Source: Dugong dugon (lineage: Eukaryota; Chordata; Mammalia; Sirenia; Dugongidae). From it: 64,000 bases of DNA. The position numbers were made by a program, and so were the translations under genes. The notes under the pieces are model-generated. The model ran no database searches and was not told the DNA's origin. It saw only the letters and a list, made by a program, of their open reading frames with translations. The stretch spans positions 12,077,001 to 12,141,000 of the forward strand of contig CM057482.1 in NCBI GenBank assembly GCA_030035585.1. Direction: 5' to 3'. Positions 10,300-21,150 of the stretch are shown piece after piece; within the stretch, counting starts at the first letter, position 1; the number at the start of each line of letters is the position of its first letter.

Positions 10300-10412
10300 T
10301 TCTTACTCAAAGCCCAGTTGTGTTTCTGCCAAACTTTCTGGATGACCTTGGGCAAGTCCCTTCTCTCCTCTGGGCCTCAGCTTCCCCATCTATCAAATGG
10401 AGAAATTGATGG
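10300..10412 (+). mobile_element. MIR
   Basis: GATGACCTTGGGCAAGTCCC and GGGCCTCAGCTTCCCCATCT. Confidence 0.8.
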
Positions 10413-10918
10413 GTGAAATAAGTCAGTTACAAAAGGACAAATCCTGTATGATCCCACTTACATGAAACAGGCAAATAAATGTATAGCGACCAAAGCTTCT
10501 TAGTGGTTACCGGGGTAGGAGGGGGGCGAAAAGGGGAGCCATAGCTTAACTGATGTAACTGATCTGATAATGGTGGTGGAGTAATTTGGGAAAAAGGATA
10601 GTGGTAATGATTGCACAGCATTGTGAATGTAATCAGCGAATTATATGTGCAAAAACTGTTGAATTGGCAAATGTTTTGTTACATATATTTTTGTTGTAGT
10701 TGGGTGCTGTCAAGTCGATTTTGACTCATAGTGACCCCATGTGACAGAGTAGAACTGGGATATGGAGTTTTCTAGGCTGTAGTCTTTATAGGAGCAGATA
10801 TCACCAGGTCTTTCTCCCGTGGAGCAGCTGAGTGGGTTCTAACCGCCAACATTTCTTTTAGCAACTGAGCACTTAACTGTTGCAGTCACCAGGGCTCTTT
10901 ATATATTTTTATCGCAAT
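10413..10918 (+). mobile_element. L1 3' end interrupted by an AfroSINE
   Basis: GTGAAATAAGTCAGTTACAA, GTATGATCCCACTTACATG and the terminal AACTGTTGAATTGGCAAATG match an L1M 3' UTR. An AfroSINE occupies 10693-10900. Confidence 0.85.
10693..10900 (-). mobile_element. AfroSINE, long form
   Basis: Reverse copy: GTCAAGTCGATTTTGACTC, TCACCAGGTCTTTCTCCCG. Target-site duplication ATATATTTTT at 10683-10692 and 10901-10910. Confidence 0.94.
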
Positions 10919-11509
10919 TAAAGAAAGCGGTGAATTGGCCCAGTGAGGCTCTCCAGGACTTGTCCGTTCTGACACTCTGTCCATTCATAGGAAACATGAC
11001 CAACCTGCACCGTCTTGAGAGCAAGACTCAATAGGGAGGAAGAGAGGTGGGCAGGACCAGCCCAGGGGGCCAGCAGGGGGCCAGAGGGGCTGCCACGGTA
11101 GGGGGTGTGGCAGAAGGGCAGTCATTCTATTGTGAAACCAGATCCAGACCCAGACCTGGGCAGCAGGGACTGTGGACAACTTTCTGCTGCCACCCATAGG
11201 AGCAAGCGTTTCTCCTCCTGTGCCCAGCCCGTCCCTCCTGCAGGATCCTTCCTGGCTCAGCAGAAGGAGGGGATGCAGGCACACGCTTCCCCTCGGATGG
11301 CAAAGTAAGGAGACGTCAAGGCTTCTAGGGAGCACTGTTCCAATTTGGGTCTAAACAGATCTGCTGCTTGAAGCTCAGTGGAAAAGGCATTTGTCTCCAC
11401 CCCACTCCTTGGGCCTGGGTTGAAACTGCCCTCCACAGTCACCCAGACCCGGGGGAGATTGGGGAGTTGACGCAGTGATACTTCCATTTAGCTCCACGGT
11501 ATCACAACC
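10919..11509. other. Single-copy GC-rich sequence
   Basis: No repeat or exon recognised. Frames are open on both strands (10985-11335 minus, 11105-11308 plus), as expected from composition alone. Confidence 0.45.
11070..11086 (+). promoter_or_regulatory. CTCF-like motif
   Basis: CCAGCAGGGGGCCAGA closely matches the CTCF core CCASYAGRGGGCRS, and the preceding GGGG fits the upstream part. Not inside a recognised repeat. Confidence 0.45.
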
Positions 11510-11790
11510 ATTAAATACTAAACCTTCCATCACTTCCCTTTTGTCTTCTCTCTCTGAATTTCTTCTGGGAACAGCCGAGAGTGAGCTGCCAATTACTTTT
11601 CTTCTATAAGCTGATATAAAGACATAGCGAGGAATATGATCAGACAGCTTTTACTGTTTAATTGAAACAATGCGTTTCATCAGGATTTACCATGTATTTT
11701 ATTGCGCTGATAGCTAATAACTGTTAAAATGAGATTTCCTATGTCCTTCTGAGAAAGTTCTAGAGTGTTGCCTGTCCCCCACCCTCCCAG
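11510..11790. promoter_or_regulatory. Conserved-looking AT-rich non-coding block
   Basis: AT-rich, repeat-free and dense in homeodomain-type words (CAATTACTTTTC, TTTAATTGAAAC, GATAGCTAATAACTG). This resembles a deeply conserved non-coding element, but conservation cannot be tested here. Confidence 0.3.
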
Positions 11791-12089
11791 AGTAGCACTG
11801 TCTCTGACAACCACTGAAATAGCACTAACTACAGCTCAGTTGCATTAAAAATTACTTATAACAAAAGCAGTACGTGCTTTTGTGTGATTGTAACCTTCCA
11901 GATCTGTCTGAGGTTAAGAAAAGTGAGATTCTCTCTCCTCTATCTCATTGTCTAAGGTTAGCAGTTTAGGGTGTATCGTTCCAGACATTTCTACACCTAT
12001 ATGAACTTTGTATGCAAACATTTTATATAATTTTTTTGTACAAATTAAATTATAATCTACATAATGTTCTGCAACATATAGACCCCTCC

Positions 12090-12625
12090 AAGGCAGCACA
12101 CGTGAGTCCTCTCATCCTCTGAATGGAGGCATTAATGGGCATCTGGGTTGTTTCCTGTTTTCCATTATTGCAAACAGTGCTGATCTGACACTTTGTACCT
12201 AATCTTTGTGGGCTTGCCTGAGTTTAGCTGCAAGGTAACTTTCTAGAAGTGGAATCACAGACTCAAAGAATACGCATATTTAAAATGTTGATAGATATCA
12301 CCAAACTGCCAAACTCAAGATTTTTGTAACTTTACACGTCCATGAACCGTGTGTGCGATCCCCTATTTCTACATGCTACGTATGACCAGGCCATCTTTTT
12401 AAATCTTCCTTAGTCTGATAGCTGAAGGTTTTAATTTGCATTTCTTTAACTATCAGTGAAGCTGAACATTTCCTTTTACACATATTGGTCTTTCATACTT
12501 TTTCTGATGTCCGTTGCCCACTCTTCTCTTGAGTTGTTGATCTGTTTCTTATTGATTGTTAAAGGTGCTTTACATATAAAGGACTTCACAAAACTAGTCT
12601 TTTGCTTGCCATCATTACTGGAAAA
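12090..12625 (-). mobile_element. Old L1 ORF2 3' region, reverse
   Basis: TTTTAATTTGCATTTCTTTAAC, GTTGCCCACTCTTCTC and CATATAAAGGACTTCAC match the reverse of L1 ORF2 end plus 3' UTR. No open frame survives. Confidence 0.8.
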
Positions 12626-13149
12626 TATTCTCTTTTTTTTTTTTCTTTTTTCTTTTTACTTTATTTATTCATTTCTAAAATCTTATGTAGTAACAGTACT
12701 GATATTTCCTTTATGGAGTTCTGGTTTCTTGCATAGTTGCATTTTTAAAACTGCAACCTCAGTGACTGCGGAGGTTTTTAAGCCACCTGTTAAGATTTAG
12801 GGGAGAAAGGGTTTCGCCATTCACAGATGAAGAGTGGGGGATACAGAGGGCCTGTCCTCGGCCAGGTCTGCAATCTGAGATCTGGAGGGAGAAAGGCAGC
12901 CGAGGGGTAGCATGGTGTGATAGAGGGAGGTCCTAGACCTTAGCGCCTCTGACAGTCACCTTGACCTCAATTTCTCTAAATGCAAAATGAGGGGGTTAAA
13001 TCAGGTCAACTCCAGGTTCACTTTTGGACAACACTTCTGGCTCAAAAGTTGAAGTGTTCCAAAGATGAGAGAACATCCAAAGATCCTTATACCCCATTGT
13101 ATCCACATTGCCATGGAAACAGGGCCAGAACAGTGTTTACATAATAACA
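12626..13149. other. T-rich tract and single-copy sequence
   Basis: A T/C-rich run spans about 12630-12665. The rest is non-repeat, with a possible MIR remnant near 12950-13000 (CACCTTGACCTCAATTTCTC). Confidence 0.45.
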
Positions 13150-13590
13150 ATTTACCCTAAAACACAGCTTTTAGTCTGACCTTGGAACTTCTGACTGCAC
13201 ATAGATAATTCTCCAAAAGAGCTCAATGCCTAAAGCAAAACGGTCTTCACTAGGATGCTTTCTGGGCTACTGTTTGACTTAAAGGTGACTTTAACCCCTT
13301 GCAACTGAGTCGATTCCAACTTATAGTGACCCTACAGGACAGAGCAGAACTGTCCCATAGAATTTCCAAGACTGTAAGTGTTTAAGGAAGTAGACTGTCA
13401 CATCTTTCTCCTGCGGAACAGCTGGTGGATTTGAACCACTGACCTTTTTGTTAGCAGCTGAGCCCAGTAGGAAACCAGTTTTCTCAAGGCTCAAGATTCA
13501 AAAAAGGATCTCAGGGCAATAGCCTGGGTGGGTCACCCCAATTCCATAGACCCCAGAAATCTGGATTCCAGGAGAATTAAAAACGTCTCT
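13150..13590 (-). mobile_element. Old L1 3' UTR copy, interrupted by an AfroSINE
   Basis: AGATAATTCTCCAAAAGAGC, CTCAATGCC and CTCAGGGCAATAGCCTGG follow the same order as in the copies at 4.9, 42.9 and 48.8 kb. Confidence 0.6.
13292..13470 (-). mobile_element. AfroSINE, long form, head missing
   Basis: Reverse copy, GAGTCGATTCCAACTTATAG and GAACAGCTGGTGGATTTGAA. The match ends at TTAGCAGCTGAGC, so the 5' end of the SINE is lost. Confidence 0.9.
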
Positions 13591-13639
13591 CACTGGGTAG
13601 AGCAGCCCAGCCTGATCTCATAACCTGGTTCTCCAGGTG

Positions 13640-13792
13640 CTTCCCAGCTGCTCAGGTGAACACACTTACTTTTGAAAGTGGGGCTTTGGAGGTTATACTG
13701 GTGTGCTTGCTTTTTGATAATTCATCACACTGTACATTTATGATATGTGTCCTTTTCTGTGGGCATGCTATACTTCAATAAAAAAAAAAGTT
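13640..13792 (+). mobile_element. L1 3' terminus
   Basis: CACACTGTACATTTATGATA, GTGTCCTTTTCTGTGGGCATG and CTTCAATAAAAA are an L1M end with poly(A). Confidence 0.75.
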
Positions 13793-14039
13793 TGATGAAG
13801 AATATTGCCAAGGAAGAAGGGACAGACTTGGTCTTCTCCGGTCCCCAAAGGGGTGAGAAGCCCCAATGCAGTTGCCCTTTGTGGTCCAGGTGGCACACAC
13901 GGGGCATAATTCGAGAGTTTAAGGCGATAATCCTGTTGGGTGCTTTTGCTCTCTTTCCAACATGGAAAGAAGAAGGCAGTGAAGGGGTCCAGCTCACTTA
14001 CTAAAGAGCGACAGGCCTATGGATATTCAGAGTAGATCT
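13793..14039. other. Single-copy sequence
   Basis: Open on both strands (13725-13997 minus, 13747-14004 plus), but partly L1-derived and without a recognisable domain. Confidence 0.4.
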
Positions 14040-14162
14040 TGCATGAACCTCAGTTTCCTCATCTGTACAATGGGGCTAGTGATGCCTCCTCTCTAGGTTA
14101 TTCAGTTTTAAATCAAGTAATAGTCAAGCAAAATAGTTAGCCTGGCACATAGCAGGTGCTCA
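14040..14162 (+). mobile_element. MIR
   Basis: ATGAACCTCAGTTTCCTCATC and GCCTGGCACATAGCAGGTGC. Confidence 0.85.
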
Positions 14163-14234
14163 CTCGATCCAATCCAGTCCTTCCCAGAAGCTTACCTCCA
14201 AACAGGTTTTGGCCAGGTGTTGCTGCGAGGATGA

Positions 14235-14430
14235 TGCATGCTGCTCAGTGGAGTCAGACAGACGTGTCCCTCCCTAGCTGTGGGAACTTAGGTGAGTCAT
14301 TCCATCAACCTGTTCCTCAGTTTTCTTGTCTGGTCAATGGGAATGGTGGAACCATGTTGGCAGGGTAGCCGCAGGATTACATGAGGCCACGCGTGTGAGG
14401 CCATGAGGCCAGTGCCCAGCCCAGAGCCAG
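14235..14430 (+). mobile_element. MIR
   Basis: AGTGGAGTCAGACAGACG, CTAGCTGTGGGAACTTAGG and TTCCTCAGTTTTCTTGTCTG. Confidence 0.8.
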
Positions 14431-15099
14431 TGCGAGTTCAGATTGTGGGTAGCTAGCTCCCTCCTCTTGTGGGGGAAACCTGGCTTCAGTGAAGGGTCCT
14501 GTTTAACTTTGCAGCCACTGCGGCCGTCACCCCACAATCACTAAGCACTGGAGAGCAAACCTCCTCGGCAGGCCAGCCTGCTTCTCAGCTGCAGCCCCTC
14601 CAGCTGGCCAGGTTGGGGTTGGCAGGCTGGGTGAGGCTCAGCTTTGATGCGAGTGGGAGTCACCAAGGTGCGCTGATGCTGCAGATGGGGATGCGGGGCT
14701 CCCAGCCTGCCCTGACGGCTCAGGCCAGCTCCTGCTGTCAACCCCAGTGCAGGGCCCCTGCTGCCTTGGGCTGGTGGAGGAAGCATGACTTGGCACCCGT
14801 TGACCCTAACACCATCTCTAAGACACCGGTAAGCTTGTTATTTCCCTCTTATAGTTGGGGAAACTGAGGGAATTGCTCCTCAGCTCTGGAGACCACCAGG
14901 ACTCAAGGGAAGACAGAAATCCCTCCTGATTCAGTTCACTGCGGGTTCAAATGTCCAGCCCATTTCCTGGGAGGCGCCTTGTCTCCAGAAGACCCCCATT
15001 TAAATGGGCATGGCATGAAGGGCTAACACATACCCACATGGGCTTCCTGGGTATCTGATTTGTGCCAGGCCAAAGTAGCAGGGAGGATGAGTCAGACAC
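14431..15099. other. Single-copy GC-rich sequence
   Basis: No exon recognised. A probable short MIR remnant sits near 14835-14880 (AGTTGGGGAAACTGAGG). Confidence 0.4.
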
Positions 15100-15262
15100 A
15101 GCTCCCATACGGACACGAGTTCAAATCCCAGCTTTGCCACTGGCAAGCTACAGGGGCAAGTCATACAGCTTCTCTGGATCTCAGTTTCCTCATCCGTAAA
15201 ATGGGGGAGTGGAGCAGATGAAGTAAAACATTGCATGTGAGAGTGGTTTTTAAAACGGCACT
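15100..15262 (+). mobile_element. MIR
   Basis: GAGTTCAAATCCCAGCTTTGC, GATCTCAGTTTCCTCATCC and GTAAAATGGGGGAG. Confidence 0.88.
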
Positions 15263-16257
15263 GATATATGAAAGTGAGGGATTACTAACCCTCCGGAGCT
15301 ACAACCCAAGTCTCTGTCACTGAAGCAGAAAATGAGGCCCCGGGGGGAAGGGGGGTGAGGAGCTTTGGGGAGTTGTGTGAGGAGCGGGCAGGGCCTGCTT
15401 GAGTAGGGTGAGGTGGGAGGGGTGGGTGTGTTGGGGGGAGGATGAGCTTCTAGTCACAAGCTGGAGAGGCAGAAGGCTCTGCCACCCTTCCCTGCCTACT
15501 TGTCCACAGGAGGGTTCTGCCCCCAAACAGTGGCAGGACCAGAAGCCAAGGCTGCCCCTCGGTAGTGGTCTCAGCCTGAGGTCCCCTGCAATCCTGAGAA
15601 CCTGCTCCAACCTCTCTGGGCCTCAGTTTCTCCTTCTGTCCGTCACACGGAGGGGGTGCTGGGAGTGCTTTGCTTCTGAAGCATGATGCATCCTTTGTAT
15701 GTATAATGTGGTCCCACGTCTCACAGGGTGGCCCAGGGGTCCACAGAGGTAGTCCGGTGGCTCTTAATGAGCCAGAGCGTGGTCCTCAGAGTAGAGATAC
15801 TTCATCCCCTTCCATGTGGGGTGCTCCGACCCCAGCACCAGGCTCAGGTAGAGCCAGGCTAACTTGGAAGGGGTCAGCTGGGAAGCCCTTCCCAGCAGGG
15901 TTCCAGTGACCTCCATTGACTGCCGTGGACTTATTGGGGGTGATGAGAGCCGTGAATGCTCTGGCAGACCCACAGACATTCCAGTCCCAGGGTGGGGCCT
16001 GATGCCAGGAGAGAGGCCAGCAGGGGGACCAGGCCTGGAGCCCAAAGAGGAGGCAGGGCCTGCAGCCAGTCCGGAAATGTCTGCCTGCTGGCACCAGGCA
16101 CCAGGCGCTTCCTGTAGGCAGCGCACAAGCCCAGTGACCTCACCCCTCAGACATTCCGGGGACAGCCCGCCCTTCCCCCCATTCCAAATAGGCCGTCCCA
16201 TTGTCCCAAGGAACAACAAACGGCGGCAGGACCGACCTTTCGGCATCCAAACAACAT
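15263..16257. other. Single-copy GC-rich sequence
   Basis: About 1 kb without a clear dispersed repeat except a MIR-like scrap near 15610-15640. Long frames overlap on opposite strands (15764-16315 minus, 15864-16424 plus). Neither contains a familiar domain, and mutual overlap in GC-rich DNA argues against coding. The 16070-16250 end is rich in factor-like words (CATTCCGG, CCATTCCAAATAGG) and may be regulatory. Confidence 0.4.
16017..16033 (+). promoter_or_regulatory. CTCF-like motif
   Basis: CCAGCAGGGGGACCAG matches the CTCF core except for A in place of C after GGGGG. Outside recognised repeats. Confidence 0.3.
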
Positions 16258-16355
16258 CCATTCCTTCAACAATGTTTACAGAGCACCCACTATGCACGGG
16301 CGCCATGCCAGGCACCGGTGTACAGAGAGCCCCTTTGGAGCTCCACGCTAACGGG
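16258..16355 (-). mobile_element. L2 fragment
   Basis: TTCCTTCAACAATGTTTACAG, GAGCACCCACTATGCACG and CATGCCAGGCACCGGTG match reverse L2. Confidence 0.75.
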
Positions 16356-16519
16356 GCTACGTCTCCAGCTAGCCTCCTGCACCTGGAGATACTGCGAGTC
16401 TCCTTGCGTGCAGTTTTGGTTTGAATGTTGAGGTCATCCTTGAACAGGAAGGAGCCCTGAGGAGGGTGAACCCCCAGAGGGGATGGCCCTTCGGCAGTGA
16501 TTCAGGCCCACGCACGCCG

Positions 16520-16690
16520 AGCGCTGCGCTGGGGTCTGCATCCCTTTTCTCGTTTACGTTTTCCAACAACCAATAGCGTGTCGTAGTCCTCAGGGGCAGA
16601 GGAGGACACGGAGTTTCACGGGGGTGAATGAACTTGCTCCAGGTCACGTGGTTTGCGATAGTCTGGGCCAGGCTTCAAACCCTGGTCTTT
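16520..16690 (-). mobile_element. MIR (divergent)
   Basis: GAACTTGCTCCAGGTCACG and GGCCAGGCTTCAAACCCTGG keep the MIR order. Confidence 0.65.
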
Positions 16691-16734
16691 TCTGGGCACC
16701 AAGGCCTCAGATATGAAAAGGAGTACAGTCAAGC

Positions 16735-16905
16735 CCCTTGCCTGGGTTTGAATCCAGACTCACAACTTACTAGCCTAGGGGCCTTGGGCAAGTCTCTTCA
16801 CCCCTTGAGCCTCAGTTTTCCCAACTGTAAAATGAGGCCCGGGCAACGTCTAGTTCCTCGGATTGTTGCAAAGCTAATTGAGGTGATGGATGTAAAAATT
16901 TCTGC
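16735..16905 (+). mobile_element. MIR
   Basis: GGGTTTGAATCCAGACTCAC, CCTTGGGCAAGTCTCTTC and GAGCCTCAGTTTTCCCAAC. Confidence 0.9.
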
Positions 16906-17254
16906 CCAGTGGCAAGAAGCTTCAGGAGACCTCACTAGCCCTGGTTTCATCTCCCAGAATTCTCTGGCCAGACAAGACTTAGAAAGACAAGGCTGAGTCC
17001 ATTGCCCTGCCTCCAGGCCTAATCACTCCAGGCTGTTAGCAAGAATTGATAAAGTGCACACCACTTTGCTAGGCACGGTGGGCAGGGACAGATGTGGAAA
17101 AGGGAGGGTTGAGGAAGGTACAAATGAATGAGAAGAAGACATGCCCCCTCACCCCAGCCCTTCCTCTCCTCCCTCAGGTACATCAGGGTCTTGTGGGTGC
17201 AGGAAGGACTATCCTGTGTGAGATAACGAGACCAGTGCAGCCACCATAATAATC
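16906..17254. other. Single-copy sequence with a weak L2-like remnant
   Basis: CACTTTGCTAGGCACGGTGG at about 17060 resembles reverse L2. The rest is unclassified. Confidence 0.4.
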
Positions 17255-17640
17255 ATCCCTTGACTTACACCATACTTTATTAAGGTATCTCATGTCTTGG
17301 CTCATTTGGAGTCCCTGGGTGGTGCAAACTGTTAATATGCTCAGCTGCTAACTAAAAGGTTGGAGGTTTGAGTCCACCTAGAGGTGTCTCGGAAGAAAGG
17401 CCTGGCGATCTACTTTCAAAAAACCGGCCATGGAAAACCCTACGGAGCACAGTTCTACTCTGACATGCATGAGGTCACCATGAGTCAGAGTCATCTCCAC
17501 AGTGACTGGTAGCTCATTTAATCCCCAAAACAACTTTGTGAATTGCTAATACCATTTCCTTTTTGCAGATGAGCAGATGAGGAAACTGAACGGAGGCCCC
17601 TGAACTAGTAAGTGGGTGGGATTTAAGCCTCTCTTGGTAA
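17255..17640 (-). mobile_element. MIR interrupted by an AfroSINE
   Basis: Left part CTTTATTAAGGTATCTCATG and right part CATTTAATCCCCAAAACAAC plus GATGAGGAAACTGAACGG form one reverse MIR. Confidence 0.85.
17308..17511 (+). mobile_element. AfroSINE, TCCCTGG-head subtype
   Basis: Head GGAGTCCCTGGGTGGTGCAAA and tail ATGAGTCAGAGTCATCTCC. Exact 8-base duplication GCTCATTT at 17300-17307 and 17512-17519. Confidence 0.96.
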
Positions 17641-18324
17641 CCCCCATTCCTCTGCGGCAGTAGAGCGGCCAGGTTCCCACGAGAGAAAACGAGAAGACCT
17701 TGCTTTTTACAGCTGTGCAGACGTCTTGCAAAAGCCCTGAGGCAGGTCAAATAGAAGCCACCAGAATACAAAACTCTTCTGATATTTGCCGTCTCCTTCA
17801 CGCTTCATTATAAGAAAGTCCCTCTTCACATCTACCCTAAAACCTTCTGGCTGCAATTCTCACACCTCTCCCTTATCCTGCCTTCAGTGGACACCCACTG
17901 GACAGACAGACAGATTCTCGAAGTCCTCCATAGCCTCCCCTCAGAGCTCTCAGAGTCTTCCAGGCCCATGAGTTCTGCCCATTTCTGCACAATAGACAAC
18001 TATTTATCCAGGGAGTGATTCTCCTCTGGAGACTGGAATTTTTTAAATTCCTGAAGATGTTGTATTGAAGCCAATGTATTTGTTCCCCAAAGGCAGTTCT
18101 CCCATTGCATTTCTGGGGTGTGTCTTCGCGTGTGTATATGCTGTGTATGCACATGCCCACCCACCTGTGCATCCAGGCTCTGCCAGGGTGAGTCCTCACC
18201 TGGGCTGAGAACCTTGAGGCTTCTACCATTCTGTCCAGGTGGCCTTGGCCATCAGGCTGGTTTTTCCAGGGAACCTCTGCACCAACCCTACGGACCCCAA
18301 GTCCCAGGCTTCCAGACAGAGGTG
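17641..18324. other. Single-copy sequence
   Basis: No repeat or coding domain recognised. A short TG/CG run occurs at about 18118-18150. Confidence 0.45.
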
Positions 18325-18445
18325 GAGGCCCAGGTAAGCATGTAGGCTGCCATCAACAACTCAGTGACTTTGGGCCCATCACAGTCTCTCTGAGCCTCAG
18401 TTATTCCCTCTGTTAAATGGGGATATCGATAAGTGGAATAATGGA
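18325..18445 (+). mobile_element. MIR
   Basis: GTGACTTTGGGCCCATCAC, CTGAGCCTCAGTTATTCCC and GTTAAATGGGGATAT. Confidence 0.8.
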
Positions 18446-18619
18446 AAGATTGCAGTGGGCACAGCCTTCCCACGGGAGTCTGGAACAGCTGGCACAGCAA
18501 GCTCTTGGGCTTCTACTTCCATCCTGCCCTCTCTTTAAGAAGACTTAGCTGTTCTCCTTTTTCTCCTCCCTAAAGATGGCATCAGGTAAAAGGAAGGCGA
18601 TTTGACTCTGTGTGAAGAT

Positions 18620-18765
18620 CCCGGGCATCGGCCGCAGAGAGCTGAGCTCAAAACCAGACTCTCCCTTGTATCAGCTGTGTGACCTTGATCAAGCGAGTCA
18701 CTTCTCTGAGCTGCAGTTTTCTCATTTGTAAAATGGGGATATAATGCCAATCCCCAAGGGCCAAC
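18620..18765 (+). mobile_element. MIR
   Basis: ATCAGCTGTGTGACCTTGAT, GAGCTGCAGTTTTCTCATTTG and AAAATGGGGATATAATG. Confidence 0.88.
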
Positions 18766-19139
18766 TCCCTTCATTCACCCAGAGGGGCTACTCACCAGAG
18801 AGGAGATTCACGATCACATGGATGACCTTGTGGAGAGAGCAATGCTCACCCAGAGGAATGTTTGGATGTTAGTGATATCTTAGAACAATGAAGACATTTC
18901 AAGGTGAGGTTGGGGGAACAGTCTCTAGTACCCCCTAAAATCAAATCAAGTACATCATTAGTTACTTAAATGGAAACCCTGGTCCAGATATATCCATCGA
19001 GGAAGCCAAGTTGCTCCGAGTAGGGATATGATACCCAGGCCACAGAATGCCAGAGCAGGATGGAGGCAGGCCCAGAAAGGAGAGTGGTTGGAACCTAGGC
19101 TCCTTCTGGTTCACCTTGCCTTGTTTCATCCAGGTCAAT
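18766..19139. other. Single-copy sequence
   Basis: Nothing recognisable. Confidence 0.4.
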
Positions 19140-19350
19140 GCAACAGCAACCTTCTGAGCCTCTACTATGTCAGGCACCATGCTAGTCACTTTGTAGGACC
19201 GGGTGAATCATAAGGCAGACATTAACTCTGCTCTTTTGAAGTCACAGTTGAACAAAAAGAATTAATGATAGTATGAATAAAAATATTGCTATGTCCCCAT
19301 GTCTCACAGAGCCTGGCGCATAGTAGGTGCTCAGTACCTGTTGACTGAAT
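19140..19350. mobile_element. L2 fragments on both strands
   Basis: TACTATGTCAGGCACCATGC (reverse L2, about 19160) is followed by GCGCATAGTAGGTGCTCAG and TTGACTGAATG (forward L2 3' end, about 19315-19350). Confidence 0.65.
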
Positions 19351-19574
19351 GTAACTAAACTAGGAAGTACAATAGAGGGGTAGACCTAGAACAGTGGGCC
19401 AGTTTTCCAGAGGAGGGGTCATTTATATTGGGCTTTGACGGCTGCCTAAGAGTCCTCTGCTTTTCCATTTGTCCACTGATCTTCTATCAGTGCTGACGAA
19501 GTCCATAGCAGAGCAAGGCTCCAACTTGTCCTTTCCTCCCACCCACCTCATCTGAACTCTGAGGAGTCTCCGGA
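19351..19574. other. Single-copy sequence
   Basis: No repeat or gene recognised. Confidence 0.4.
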
Positions 19575-19895
19575 CGTGAAGAGGAAGTGGCCAGGCTGCG
19601 GAAGGCAGGCTCATTTCCAGTGTGGGGCCAGGCCACCAGCCCCGGGTCCTGTTTACACGGTAAGGCGGACAGGCCGACAGAACTTGGCGGCAAACATGCT
19701 TTTTGCCTCTGAGAACAGAAGGGGCTGGCAGAGCCTGACCAGGCCGGGCTCGGGCGGCTGGTGCCAAGGGGAAAGTCGAATGTAAAGAGCGTTTCCTCTT
19801 GGCCAGGCGGCCCCAGACTTTTGTCTCCAGTCTCCAAGCAGTTCCTCCAGTGATTCATAATCAGCGGGAACTTATAAATAAACCCCACCTCAGCC
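19575..19895. promoter_or_regulatory. Candidate enhancer block
   Basis: Repeat-free stretch with an ETS word (AGAGGAAGTGG), a FOX-type word (TGTTTACA), an NF1-type half (TGCCAAG) and an AT-rich end (ACTTATAAATAAAC). The mix resembles a conserved enhancer. This is motif evidence only. Confidence 0.28.
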
Positions 19896-20149
19896 TCGAA
19901 CCACAGCCTGGCGGGGCGGGGAGAGGCGGGAGGGGAAGTGGCTTGAGGCTAAGGAGAGAGAGGCCCTGAGGAGGTGTGGGGGCCCTGGTTTTCTCCACCT
20001 CAAATGGTGGGTGATGCTGGCTGCTGGGCAGGGGCACCTCTGGCTTTTTCTGCTGAGGGATTGCAGTCACGTTTTCCACCAGAGGACTCAGGAGCTGGGC
20101 TGCCAGTTTGGAGGAAAGACTGCCAAGAGGCCTCAGGAGTGTGGTAGAG

Positions 20150-20420
20150 AAAACTAAGCAGAATTTTGAAACGACTGGTTTAAAAATATGTATATATAGA
20201 GAGAGATCATTTTCCAATGTATAGAAAAGTCACTAGAACTGAAAACTACTATATACCCAGATTCATCAATTGTTTATATTTTGTTCCATTCTGCTTTATT
20301 GTTCCCTCTCTCTCATATTATTTACTGTTTCTGAACCACCTGAAAGCAGGCTGTACACATCACAACTATACCTCTTACAACATCCGTGTGCATTTCCTGA
20401 AACAGCCAACGTGTGAATCC
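20150..20420 (+). mobile_element. Old L1-type repeat (uncertain)
   Basis: TATACCCAGATTCATCAATTG, CTGAACCACCTGAAAGCAGG and GTGTGCATTTCCTGAAA follow the order of a common mammalian repeat that I place in L1M 3' sequences. Family assignment is uncertain. Confidence 0.45.
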
Positions 20421-20576
20421 CTGACTGACCACTTACCTAGCATTCCAGTGCAAGCTGTTCATGCTCTTCAAGGACACACAAGAGTCCTTGTCTGTGAAGG
20501 GCTAAGAAGGTGCCTCACGCCGGTAAGGATGATGAGAGGTGGCAACAGAAGGCATCTGCGCTAACAATAATGCCGT

Positions 20577-20964
20577 CAGTTTGTCGGGCTCTGGTGGCTT
20601 GTGTGTTGCTATGATGCTGGAAGCTCTGCCACTAGTATTTCAGATACCAGCAGGGTCACCTAGGGTGGACAGGTTTCAGCTGAGTTTCCAGGCTAAGACA
20701 TAGTAGGAAGAAAGGCCCGGCAATCTACTTCTGAAAATTAGCCAATGAAAACTTTATGGATCACAACAGAATATTGTCCAATATAGTGCTAGATGATGAG
20801 CCCTGTAGGTTGGAAGGCACTCAGAATACGCAGCGGCTGCAACAATGGACTCGGGCACATCAGTGATTGTGAAGATGGTGCAGGACCAGGCAACATTTCG
20901 GTCTGTTGTACGTGGGGTCACCACGAGTCGGAACCACCTGACAGCAGCTAACAACAACTAACGT
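20577..20964 (+). mobile_element. Internally deleted, non-autonomous RTE element
   Basis: The last 130 bases (GCGGCTGCAACAATGGACTC, TGAAGATGGTGCAGGACC, GAGTCGGAACC plus AAC-rich end) are homologous to the 3' end of the RTE at 36934-37060. The first 250 bases (GTTGCTATGATGCTGGAAGC, ACCAGCAGGGTCACC) match what I recall of the RTE 5' UTR. The whole coding part is missing. Flanked by AATAATGCCGT (20566-20576) and AATAATGCTGT (20965-20975). Confidence 0.8.
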
Positions 20965-21150
20965 AATAATGCTGTAACAGTAATGATAAGCACAAGTCAT
21001 TATCATGTGCAAAGCATTCTGTGCACATTCTGTCATTTGATCTGCACAACATCCCTCCTTTTCTAATGAAGAAACTGAGGCTCAGAGACGGTGTGTGAGT
21101 TGCACAAGGTCACACAGCAAGCAGGCTAAGCTGCTAGGCTTTACTGCATA
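20965..21150 (-). mobile_element. MIR
   Basis: GTGCAAAGCATTCTGTGCAC, GAAGAAACTGAGGCTCAGAG and CAAGGTCACACAGCAAGC. Confidence 0.88.

Noticed and set aside
15764-16424. Two frames over 180 codons on opposite strands
   Set aside because: They overlap each other in GC-rich DNA, have no recognised domain and include part of an L2 fragment.
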